Source: Pseudomonadota bacterium (lineage in GTDB: Bacteria; Pseudomonadota; Alphaproteobacteria; Rhizobiales; Rhizobiaceae). From it: a DNA stretch of 10,987 nucleotides. Where the stretch lies: positions 1-10,987 of the forward strand of contig JAEWDP010000045.1 in assembly GCA_023390055.1 (NCBI GenBank). Direction: 5' to 3'. The notes beneath the pieces were generated by a model that saw only the letters and a list, made by a program, of their open reading frames with translations, made no database searches and had not been told where the DNA came from. Numbering within the stretch: position 1 is the stretch's first letter; every line of letters starts with the position of its first letter. The position numbers and the translations under genes were made by a program. Positions 5,622-10,987 of this stretch are shown here, in pieces.

Positions 5622-6698
5622 TCATGCTCCATCCGGCCTGCTTGGATAGATTACGGTTGCTTCTGGTGGAATGCGCAGATGCACTTTGCCGGCCGGGAGG
5701 TCGGATGGGGTGATGAACCGCAATTGCGAGCCGGCGATGTCTACCGCATACTGATAGGTGGACCCGAGATAGGTACTGCCGGTGATCTCGCTTTCGATCG
5801 CGTTATCCGTGTCACCAGCGGCGACTTCAATACGCTCTGGCCGAATTGCCACGACGAGATTTCCGTCTGCCCCGGCATTCCCGGGCATTGTCTTCAATCT
5901 TGTACCGTTGTGCAGTTCCACCACGTTATGTGTGCTGTTTTCCTCGATCAGCCTGGCGTCAATGAAGTTCGACGACCCGATAAAGTCGGCAACGAAAGCA
6001 TCTGTCGGTCTCTCGTAGATATCCTTCGGACTGCCAAGCTGGCGCAGGTTCCCCATGCTCATTACGGCTACGCGGTCAGAAACGGCCAGTGCTTCGGCCT
6101 GATCATGCGTCACGTAGATTGTCGTGACGTTCAGGCGCTCCTGCAGTTCGCGCAACCAGACACGTGCGCGTTCACGAAGCTTGGCATCAAGGTTCGACAA
6201 CGGCTCATCGAGCAACAGCAGGTTTGGCCGGTAGACCAGAGCGCGCGCAAGGGCTACTCGCTGCTGCTGGCCGCCAGACAGTTCAAACGGGAAACGTTCC
6301 GCATAAGGCAGCATTTCCACCAGTGACAGTGCTTCCTTGATGCGCTCATCACGGTCGGCCTTCGACATCTTCCGCAATTTCAGGGGAAACGCGAGATTGT
6401 CGGCCACTGTCATATGCGGCCAAAGTGCATAGCTTTGGAATACAAGGCCAATATTGCGGTGTTCGGGCGCGACAATCGTATTGGTTGCGCCGTCAAACAG
6501 GACCTTGTCTCCGATGCGTATCACGCCGGATGTCGCATGGTTGAGACCTGCAATGGCAAAAAGCGTTGTTGATTTGCCGCATCCGGACGGGCCCAAGAGC
6601 GTCAGGAATTCGCCAGAGGCGACATTGATCGAGACATTGTTGACGGCGGTGACGTCGCCATACCTGATCGTGAGGTTTTCAAGAACGAGATCAGCCAT
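5622..6698 (-). CDS. ABC transporter ATP-binding protein (PotA/FbpC-type importer ATPase)
   Basis: 358 residues: an ABC nucleotide-binding domain plus a C-terminal TOBE-type regulatory domain, as in PotA, FbpC and UgpC/MalK-like importer ATPases. Walker A GPSGCGKST (36-44), Q-loop Gln88 in LVFQSYALWPHMTV, signature LSGGQQQRVALARAL (140-154), Walker B LLLLDEPLSNLD (160-171) and the switch His198 in VTHDQAEA are all intact, so it should hydrolyse ATP. The start ATG 6698 matches the family N-terminus and overlaps the permease stop by eight bases; an in-frame extension to 6803 only reads antisense-like residues inside the permease gene. With the fused permease and binding protein it forms a complete importer, two ATPase copies energising the one fused membrane protein. 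Its stop sits next to the CoA-transferase start, linking transport to catabolism. Confidence 0.95.
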   Translation of the reverse strand: MADLVLENLTIRYGDVTAVNNVSINVASGEFLTLLGPSGCGKSTTLFAIAGLNHATSGVIRIGDKVLFDGATNTIVAPEHRNIGLVFQSYALWPHMTVADNLAFPLKLRKMSKADRDERIKEALSLVEMLPYAERFPFELSGGQQQRVALARALVYRPNLLLLDEPLSNLDAKLRERARVWLRELQERLNVTTIYVTHDQAEALAVSDRVAVMSMGNLRQLGSPKDIYERPTDAFVADFIGSSNFIDARLIEENSTHNVVELHNGTRLKTMPGNAGADGNLVVAIRPERIEVAAGDTDNAIESEITGSTYLGSTYQYAVDIAGSQLRFITPSDLPAGKVHLRIPPEATVIYPSRPDGA

Positions 6699-8409
6699 AG
6701 ATCCGTGCTCCCAGTACGCGGCGCGCCAGGAAGACGAAAACCGCTGTGATGATGACTTGGATGGTGGCCAGCGCCGAGACAGGCCCGTTGTCGCCCTGTG
6801 CAACGAGTTGCAGCATGGTCGTTCCGATGATTTCGGAGCCAGGCTGGAACAGGAATGCCGCTGTCACATATTCCTTGAAGAAATGGATGAAGAGCAGGGC
6901 AAAGCAGGAAAACAGTGCTGGCTTCAGAATTGGCAGGATGATGCGTGTGACCGTGGTCCACCAGTCGGCGCCAGAGATACGTGCGCCGCGATCCAGTTCT
7001 TCGCCGATTTGTGAAAGTGCCGGCGAGATTGTGCCAAAGCCGATCGGGATATACCGCAGGATAAACGCCAGGACGAGGATCCAGATTGTGCCCCGGATGA
7101 TGTCCAGCCCCGGGATCCAGACGACGGCATAAAAGAAGCCAAGACCTGCAATGATGCCCGGCACCGCGCGCGGGAAAAGCGCCAGATACTCCAATGGCCG
7201 GGCGAAGCGGAACTCCGAACGCCGCGCGATCAGTGCGATGATGGCAACGAAGAATGTGCCGATGATGCCACCGATCAGAGAGATGACGATCGAGTTGTAG
7301 ATCGAACGCATATAGTTGGTCGATGCGAAGATCAGGTCGAAATTCGCCGTCGTCAGAAGCTTCCAGAAGGGAATGAGAGGCGTCAGGAAGCTCACACCGG
7401 CGCGCAGGAAGATCCCGGCAAAGATCGTGATGATGGTGAGAAAAATGAAGGCAAAGACGAGCGCAAAGGCCGGCCAGCGCCAGGCCCCAAGATCGAGAAG
7501 TGCCGGACGGCTTGCCTTGCCGCGGACAGTGACAAAACGGCCGCTTCCCTTCAGAAGGTAACCTTGAAGCCAGACCAGCAGGCCAACGACGATGAGCAGC
7601 ATGACGGCAACGGCGCCGACAATGCCGTATTCGGGACGCACGGCGGCATTGATGCCCTTGTCGTAAAGATAGGTGGTAACCGTCTGGATGCCGCTTGGGC
7701 CGCCAAAGAGCAGCGGGATGGCGAGCATCTCGATGCCGATGACGAAATTCAGGACTGCGGAATAGATAATTGCTGGCCGCATCATCGGAATGGTGACCGA
7801 CCAAAGGGCCCGAAACGGGCCAGCGCCTGCAGAACGGGCAGCATCTTCCAGTTGTGCGTCCGCTTTAGTCACAGCGCCGACACACATGAGGAAGGCAAGA
7901 GGGGCCTGGCTGAGGCCTGCGACGACACCCATGCCGGTCAATGAGTAGAGATCCCAGGGGACGAAGCTGAACCACGAGCGAAATGCAAGCGTGATAAAGC
8001 CCGATGGGCCGTACATGGTAAACCAGCCGAAGGCGATTATGAGGTTGCTGACAAACAGTGGCCAGACGAAGATCTCTCCGATCCATTTGCGACCGGGAAG
8101 ATTGGTGCGACCGATGATGACCGCCATGACCGCACCGCAGACCTGCGCCACGACCATCGTCAAAACCGCGAAGAAGAGGGTGTTGAAGGTGATGGCGAGA
8201 ATTTCCGCGTCATGGAAGAGGCGGGTGAAGTTGCCGAATGTTGCGGCAGCATCATCAGCATAAAGAGGCTTGTCCAGAAATGCCTGGATGACAATCGGTG
8301 CGATCGGGCCAATGACGAGAAGTGCCGTCAGGGCAGAGACGCCCCAGAAGATGAGTTTCGTGCGATCGAAGGATCTGCTGTGATCCTGCGACAAGGTGGT
8401 GTCAGCCAT
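6691..8409 (-). CDS. Two-domain ABC transporter permease (FbpB/AfuB-like)
   Basis: 572 residues, the size of a fused permease in which two binding-protein-dependent transport domains (PF00528) lie in one chain, as in iron(III) FbpB and related 2-aminoethylphosphonate or organic-anion permeases. About twelve hydrophobic segments are visible, the first at about 19-43. Both ATPase-contacting EAA loops can be seen: EDAARSAGAGPF in the first half and EELDRGARISGADWW in the second, each followed by the usual P-x-hydrophobic-P pattern (IPMMRP, LPILKP). This shows both halves can couple to the ATPase. The start ATG 8409 has a poor ribosome-binding site (only TGGA nearby), unlike the strong site of the binding-protein gene. 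That, with the stem-loop upstream, suggests lower output of membrane component. Substrate follows the binding protein and is unknown. Confidence 0.93.
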   Translation of the reverse strand: MADTTLSQDHSRSFDRTKLIFWGVSALTALLVIGPIAPIVIQAFLDKPLYADDAAATFGNFTRLFHDAEILAITFNTLFFAVLTMVVAQVCGAVMAVIIGRTNLPGRKWIGEIFVWPLFVSNLIIAFGWFTMYGPSGFITLAFRSWFSFVPWDLYSLTGMGVVAGLSQAPLAFLMCVGAVTKADAQLEDAARSAGAGPFRALWSVTIPMMRPAIIYSAVLNFVIGIEMLAIPLLFGGPSGIQTVTTYLYDKGINAAVRPEYGIVGAVAVMLLIVVGLLVWLQGYLLKGSGRFVTVRGKASRPALLDLGAWRWPAFALVFAFIFLTIITIFAGIFLRAGVSFLTPLIPFWKLLTTANFDLIFASTNYMRSIYNSIVISLIGGIIGTFFVAIIALIARRSEFRFARPLEYLALFPRAVPGIIAGLGFFYAVVWIPGLDIIRGTIWILVLAFILRYIPIGFGTISPALSQIGEELDRGARISGADWWTTVTRIILPILKPALFSCFALLFIHFFKEYVTAAFLFQPGSEIIGTTMLQLVAQGDNGPVSALATIQVIITAVFVFLARRVLGARIYG

Positions 8410-8437
8410 TTGAACAATCCATTTAGGCAGGCAAGTG

Positions 8438-8463
8438 TGAGGCAGCCCCCAAAGGCTGCCTCA
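8438..8463 (-). promoter_or_regulatory. Intercistronic stem-loop between binding protein and permease genes
   Basis: TGAGGCAGCC (8438-8447) and GGCTGCCTCA (8454-8463) are exact reverse complements with a 6-nt loop. It lies in the only long gap inside the transporter genes (62 bases) and starts nine bases after the binding-protein stop. There is no T-run, so a full terminator is unlikely. In other importer operons such elements protect the upstream mRNA from 3' exonucleases and give high binding protein with low permease; that role is inferred here. Confidence 0.75.
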
Positions 8464-8471
8464 ACGAAGGA

Positions 8472-9584
8472 TCAATTACCCTGCAATGCTGCGTTCCACT
8501 TCTCGACGAAGGAGGACGCATCCTTGATCAGCCCCTCATCGAAGCCGGCAATGATTGCATTTTCCTGGCCGATCTCCTGCATGATGCCGTCGTAGGTATA
8601 ACGAACGTCGGCTGCATCAACGTCTTCGCGATAGGGAACCAGTCCACCCTTGCCGACCAGCGTCTGTCCTTCATTGCTGAGTGCATAATCAATGAAGAGT
8701 TTTGCGGAGTTCGGATTTTCCGTGTCCTTGGCAATGCCCATGCCACGCAACATCATGATTGTGCCATCATCGGGAAATGCGAATCCGAGGATCTCGCCAC
8801 CCGGCTGTTCGAGACGCGGAAAGATCGTAATGCCCGAAACGGCAATGCCGACAACATATTCGCCGGTTGCGATCTTTTCGTTCATCGGACCGCCGGAGGT
8901 CTCGCCACGGATCATCTTGCCGATCTGGCGCAGGTTGTCCCAGCCTTCATCTCCCTTCTGGTTCATGTAGCTGTACCAGGCCGCCAATCCGAACGAATTA
9001 CGGGCCGCATCGTAGGTGGTGATCCGGCCATCGAAGGTTCCAGGATCCGCAACGGCTGCTTCGACCAGAGACTTCATGCCGGTTGGGCGCTGGCCTTCCT
9101 GCAGAAGTGCTGCGTTGTAGGTTATGACCAAGGGGTCCGCCGACAGGACGTTCACACCCGAATAGGGCTTGGCAAAGTCAGGCAGTTTAGCCAGTTCCGG
9201 GCTTGCGTATTCGAGAAGCTTTCCGCCTTCCGAGCCATAGCTTGCCCATCGGTCATTGGCGCCGGATACGAGAATGTCGGCCGAGCGCGAATTGCTTCCA
9301 GATTCTGCTTCCCAACGGGAATGGACGGTGCCCGAACCAAGGTCGAGTGTTTCAACCTTTATCCAGGGGTACTGGGCACTGAAGCCTTCCAGCAATGGTG
9401 CCCAGTTGTTGTCGGCCATATTCGAATAGATGATGATGCCGTCCTCGGCGCGCGAGCCTTCGACGATGGCGGAATAGTCTTCAGGATAGTAGTCGGGAAC
9501 CGGAACGGTTTGAGCATGTACTCCGCCGATTGCTGTTGCCGACAGGCATGCTGCAAAGGCGCTGGAGATTAGGTGTTTTCTCAT
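8472..9584 (-). CDS. Periplasmic ABC solute-binding protein (Fe3+-type family, substrate unknown)
   Basis: 370 residues with a clear Sec signal peptide: MRKHL, a hydrophobic core, then GGVHA with likely cleavage after residue 24, giving a mature periplasmic protein. The mature part (DGIIIYSNM, WIKVETLDLGSG, ADILVSGANDRWASYG, DPLVITYNAALL, then LFIDYALSNEGQTLVGKGG-like sequence) follows the AfuA/FbpA-like binding-protein fold (PF13343/PF13416). The tandem tyrosines that bind iron in FbpA are not visible: the equivalent stretch reads GEYVVGIAVSGITIF. A carboxylate or other organic ligand is therefore more likely than iron, in keeping with the CoA-linked enzymes downstream. The start ATG 9584 has a strong GGAGGAG nine bases upstream. 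It is the first transporter gene, 21 bases after the IclR-family stop, and is followed by an mRNA stem-loop. Confidence 0.9.
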   Translation of the reverse strand: MRKHLISSAFAACLSATAIGGVHAQTVPVPDYYPEDYSAIVEGSRAEDGIIIYSNMADNNWAPLLEGFSAQYPWIKVETLDLGSGTVHSRWEAESGSNSRSADILVSGANDRWASYGSEGGKLLEYASPELAKLPDFAKPYSGVNVLSADPLVITYNAALLQEGQRPTGMKSLVEAAVADPGTFDGRITTYDAARNSFGLAAWYSYMNQKGDEGWDNLRQIGKMIRGETSGGPMNEKIATGEYVVGIAVSGITIFPRLEQPGGEILGFAFPDDGTIMMLRGMGIAKDTENPNSAKLFIDYALSNEGQTLVGKGGLVPYREDVDAADVRYTYDGIMQEIGQENAIIAGFDEGLIKDASSFVEKWNAALQGN

Positions 9585-9605
9585 CTGTTTTAACTCCTCC
9601 GATGA

Positions 9606-10349
9606 TTATGTTGATCGCCTTACCCGATGGGCCAGATCCGTCGAAACGGCTGCGGCGACACTCACGACCGCCTCGGTAATGCGATCGAGATTTGCGATAA
9701 ACCGGTCGCGTGGGCCGGCTATGTTGATGGCGGCAACAACCTTGCCGTGGGCATCTCTGATGGGAGCCGATGCGCCTGATGCGCCTTCGACCACGCCATT
9801 GATGTTGACGCAAAAGCCATCCGAGCGTCCTTTTGCTGTTGCCTCGAGGATGCTTGAACGCTGATCTGCGGGCACCTGTGCCGCGTCGAAATACCGATCA
9901 AGCTCTTGCGGCAGAAGATCGGCAAGCATGACCAGCCCGCTTGCGACCTGGTGCGCAAGGCGTGTTGGACCGATGTCTCGATCGTATCTGATTTCGCGCT
10001 GGGGCAGGATCTTGTTCAGATAGCGAATGCGGTTATCCTGAAAAACGGCGACGAAGCCGCTTTCTTCGACCTGAAGGACAGCCTCGCGCAGATGACTGTC
10101 TGCAAGGCGCAGCACTGTACCCCATGCCGCCCCTCCGTCCAGAGTTTCGCCGGGAAGTCGCACCAGCGTGTATCGATTGTCGGCAAGTCTTTGGACGTAT
10201 CCGCGATCAACTAGAAGTCGCAACAAAAGCAATGCGCTGCTTTTCGGGATGTCGAGGGCCTGCACAAAGTCAGTGTACGTGACAGGCGCCACTGTCGTCG
10301 CAAACCATTCGACAGCATCAAGGACCCGTTCGGCGCCTCTACCACTCAT
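9606..10349 (-). CDS. IclR-family transcriptional regulator, first gene of the operon
   Basis: 247 residues, the usual length for IclR proteins. An N-terminal winged helix-turn-helix (about residues 3-65) contains RVLDAVEWFA, the recognition region LDIPKSSALLLLRLLVDRGYV and the wing around RLADNRYTL. The C-terminal effector-binding domain (about 80-240) contains HQVASGLVMLA, GFCVNINGVVEGASGASAPIRD and VVAAINIAGPRDRF, close to the family pattern. Such proteins bind a small metabolite and repress or activate a nearby catabolic operon, often also their own gene. The ATG at 10349 is preceded by an excellent AGGAGG four bases upstream. It is co-directional with and only 21 bases from the binding-protein gene, so regulator, transporter and enzymes probably share one promoter. 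The likely ligand is the transported acid or its CoA ester. Confidence 0.93.
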   Translation of the reverse strand: MSGRGAERVLDAVEWFATTVAPVTYTDFVQALDIPKSSALLLLRLLVDRGYVQRLADNRYTLVRLPGETLDGGAAWGTVLRLADSHLREAVLQVEESGFVAVFQDNRIRYLNKILPQREIRYDRDIGPTRLAHQVASGLVMLADLLPQELDRYFDAAQVPADQRSSILEATAKGRSDGFCVNINGVVEGASGASAPIRDAHGKVVAAINIAGPRDRFIANLDRITEAVVSVAAAVSTDLAHRVRRST

Positions 10350-10364
10350 GCAACCTCCTGATAG

Positions 10365-10395
10365 TTCAACATATTAAACTAGTGCAATATATGAA
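10365..10395. promoter_or_regulatory. AT-rich imperfect palindrome, candidate IclR-family operator
   Basis: TTCAACATATT (10365-10375) faces AATATATGAA (10386-10395), whose reverse complement is TTCATATATT: the arms agree except for a one-base gap and one mismatch. The site lies 16 bases upstream of the regulator's ATG, in an AT-rich pocket just downstream of the proposed promoter, where a bound repressor would block transcription. The assignment to this regulator is inferred from position. Confidence 0.45.
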
Positions 10396-10396
10396 A

Positions 10397-10425
10397 TTGT
10401 TAAGTTTTGTTGACAGTCATGTCAA
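10397..10425 (-). promoter_or_regulatory. Probable operon promoter with a perfect 16-bp palindrome over the -35 box
   Basis: On the minus strand, TTGACA (10420-10425) lies 17 bases before TAACAA (10397-10402): an ideal -35 and a weak -10. The -35 is half of the palindrome TTGACATGACTGTCAA (10410-10425), with 6-bp perfect arms and a 4-base spacer. A dimeric activator or repressor bound there would directly affect RNA polymerase. The next gene downstream is the IclR-family regulator, so autoregulation is plausible. Confidence 0.5.
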
Positions 10426-10429
10426 GCCT

Positions 10430-10680
10430 TCGACCAGCATGAAACGAAATTGCTACCCGTGTCGGAGGGGATCTGTTGACTTGAAGCGGAACTGCTTAGC
10501 TTCGAATTCGCCGCTCAACGCCGGTTGAACCTGTGCAAGAGGTGATGAACTGCTTGTCGAGGCAGAGGTCGTTCCGTGTGCGCCAGGACACGTATCCAAA
10601 CTGGCTGAAAAGGACCCGTCGAAATGGCCTATAACGTCGACGCGAGTTGCTCGATGGGTCCGTACTGGTGGGAGCAAACG
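10430..10680. other. Intergenic region with no recognised gene
   Basis: Together with the promoter and terminator zones this makes up the roughly 400 bases between the regulator and the small exported-protein gene. The minus-strand frame at 10453-10755 runs through both stem-loops and shows low-complexity Ser/Thr/Pro-rich sequence without a domain. A + strand frame from about 10535 reads about 60 residues (DELLVEAEVVPCAPGHVSKL and onward) with no start codon and no family I recognise. I see no tRNA or clear RNA gene. Confidence 0.6.
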
Positions 10681-10711
10681 AAAAACGCCCGGCATTTGCC
10701 AGGCGTCTTTT
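10681..10711 (-). terminator. Rho-independent terminator of the small exported-protein gene (probably bidirectional)
   Basis: ACGCC (10685-10689) pairs with GGCGT (10702-10706), and GGC (10691-10693) pairs with GCC (10698-10700) around a 4-nt loop, with one C/A mismatch. On the minus strand the stem is followed by TTTTT and more T-rich sequence; on the + strand it is followed by TCTTTT. It lies about 45 bases past the exported-protein stop codon and isolates that gene from the operon. Confidence 0.8.
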
Positions 10712-10725
10712 GTACAGGGGGTGGG

Positions 10726-10746
10726 GAGGGTGGTATTGCCACCCTC
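10726..10746. other. Second stem-loop between the small gene and its terminator
   Basis: GAGGGTGG (10726-10733) and CCACCCTC (10739-10746) are perfect 8-bp arms around a 5-nt loop. It lies nine bases after the stop codon of the small exported-protein gene and upstream of the T-run terminator. It probably stabilises the mRNA or works as a first pause hairpin; no T-run of its own is present. Confidence 0.6.
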
Positions 10747-10754
10747 AGCCGTCA

Positions 10755-10970
10755 TCAGTTGGCGTGGCTTACGCCTTCGTAATAGTCACCGGTGCTGATG
10801 GCGACAGGCTGTTCGGAAGCTGAAAGGCTGTCACCGATGCTGCCGGTTGCGATCATATCAACGGCTACCGCACGATCCTTGGATACGCCTTCATAGTAGT
10901 CGCCAGCTGCAAAAGCGGCAGAACCCATGGCGACGGAAGCGGTAATGGCTGTGATGATGAACTTGGACAT
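10755..10970 (-). CDS. Small exported protein with duplicated GDYYEGVS motif, function unknown
   Basis: 71 residues with a textbook signal peptide: MSKF, a hydrophobic core (IITAITASVAMGSAAF) and an AFA/A cleavage zone at about residues 21-22. The mature peptide of about 49 residues begins with GDYYEGVS (23-30) and almost ends with a second exact copy (61-68). The segment between (RAVAVDMIATGSIGDSLSAS) is unremarkable, and there are no cysteines. It has its own strong AAAGGAG seven to eight bases before the ATG and its own terminator, so it is a real, separately transcribed gene. It resembles in style, but I cannot assign it to, the short periplasmic proteins of unknown function common in Rhizobiales. 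Periplasmic or extracellular location is likely; function is not guessed. Confidence 0.85.
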   Translation of the reverse strand: MSKFIITAITASVAMGSAAFAAGDYYEGVSKDRAVAVDMIATGSIGDSLSASEQPVAISTGDYYEGVSHAN

Positions 10971-10987
10971 GTCTATCTCCTTTAAGT
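10971..10987 (-). promoter_or_regulatory. Ribosome-binding site of the small exported-protein gene
   Basis: On the minus strand the sequence AAAGGAG ends seven to eight bases before the ATG at 10970, a near-consensus Shine-Dalgarno. This fixes the start of the 71-residue protein. The promoter is beyond the right edge. Confidence 0.7.

Noticed and set aside
4390..5625. Start of the CoA-transferase at ATG 5625
   Set aside because: The 5613 ATG has a better-spaced GAGG; 5625 has GGAG only one base away.
5679..6326. 215-residue + strand frame
   Set aside because: Antisense to the ABC ATPase gene, which has all its motifs.
6602..7804. 400-residue minus-strand frame overlapping the permease
   Set aside because: His/Arg-rich out-of-frame shadow of the permease gene; the true frame shows membrane segments and two EAA loops.
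10453..10755. 100-residue minus-strand frame left of the small exported-protein gene
   Set aside because: It passes through a clear terminator hairpin and a second stem-loop, and its product is low-complexity without a start context.
1..10987. CRISPR array, tRNA or rRNA genes, integrase attachment site
   Set aside because: No regularly spaced direct repeats, cloverleaf-like segment or integrase gene was seen on either strand by eye.

Overview
This window looks like an accessory region of an alphaproteobacterial chromosome or large plasmid. A Rhizobiales member such as Ochrobactrum/Brucella or a relative is the best guess. The guess rests on IS5- and IS21-type insertion-sequence remnants, a moderately GC-rich coding style, a double-domain Fe3+-type ABC transporter wired to acyl-CoA catabolic genes, and a tiny exported protein of rhizobial flavour. 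The taxonomic call is inference; there is no rRNA or core gene here to anchor it.

Left part (1-1826): insertion-sequence debris surrounding one intact-looking defence-type gene. At the left edge the C-terminal end of one IS5-family transposase (to 77) and its IS end abut the C-terminal part of a second, different IS5-family transposase (about 90-392), which suggests an IS inserted into an IS. An Abi_2 (AbiD/AbiF) family HEPN protein follows on the + strand (546-1445), with an Rx4H RNase motif. The 150 bases before it hold two hairpins, one of them a nested 50-nt structure (432-481) that could be the small RNA partner reported for AbiF systems. Recognisable Abi_2 sequence continues upstream of the first ATG in a frame with no usual start codon, so the N-terminus is unclear or damaged. 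After abiF come an IS21-type end (from 1465) and a minus-strand istB C-terminal scrap (1520-1645), then about 180 bases with only a perfect 12-bp stem-loop.

Main part (1827-10349): a single minus-strand operon, read from right to left. It encodes an IclR-family regulator, a periplasmic solute-binding protein, a fused two-domain ABC permease, an ABC ATPase, a family III (CaiB/BaiF) CoA-transferase, a CitE-like C-C lyase, a D-2-hydroxyacid dehydrogenase and an RraA-family (HMG aldolase-like) protein. Most junctions overlap by 4-8 bases or are separated by 4 bases. The exceptions are the IclR/binding-protein junction (21 bases) and the binding-protein/permease junction (62 bases), which contains a perfect 10-bp stem-loop likely to set the ratio of binding protein to membrane components. 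The gene set suggests import of a small organic acid, activation by CoA transfer, cleavage by the lyase to acetyl-CoA (or similar) plus a 2-oxoacid, and further handling by the dehydrogenase and aldolase. I do not recognise it as a described pathway, and the substrate cannot be read from the sequence.

Right part (10350-10987): the promoter/operator region of the operon, with a perfect 16-bp palindrome containing a TTGACA -35 and an AT-rich imperfect palindrome. Then come about 250 bases with no recognised gene, tandem stem-loops including a convincing rho-independent terminator, and a 71-residue exported protein on the minus strand whose mature form carries the octapeptide GDYYEGVS near both ends.
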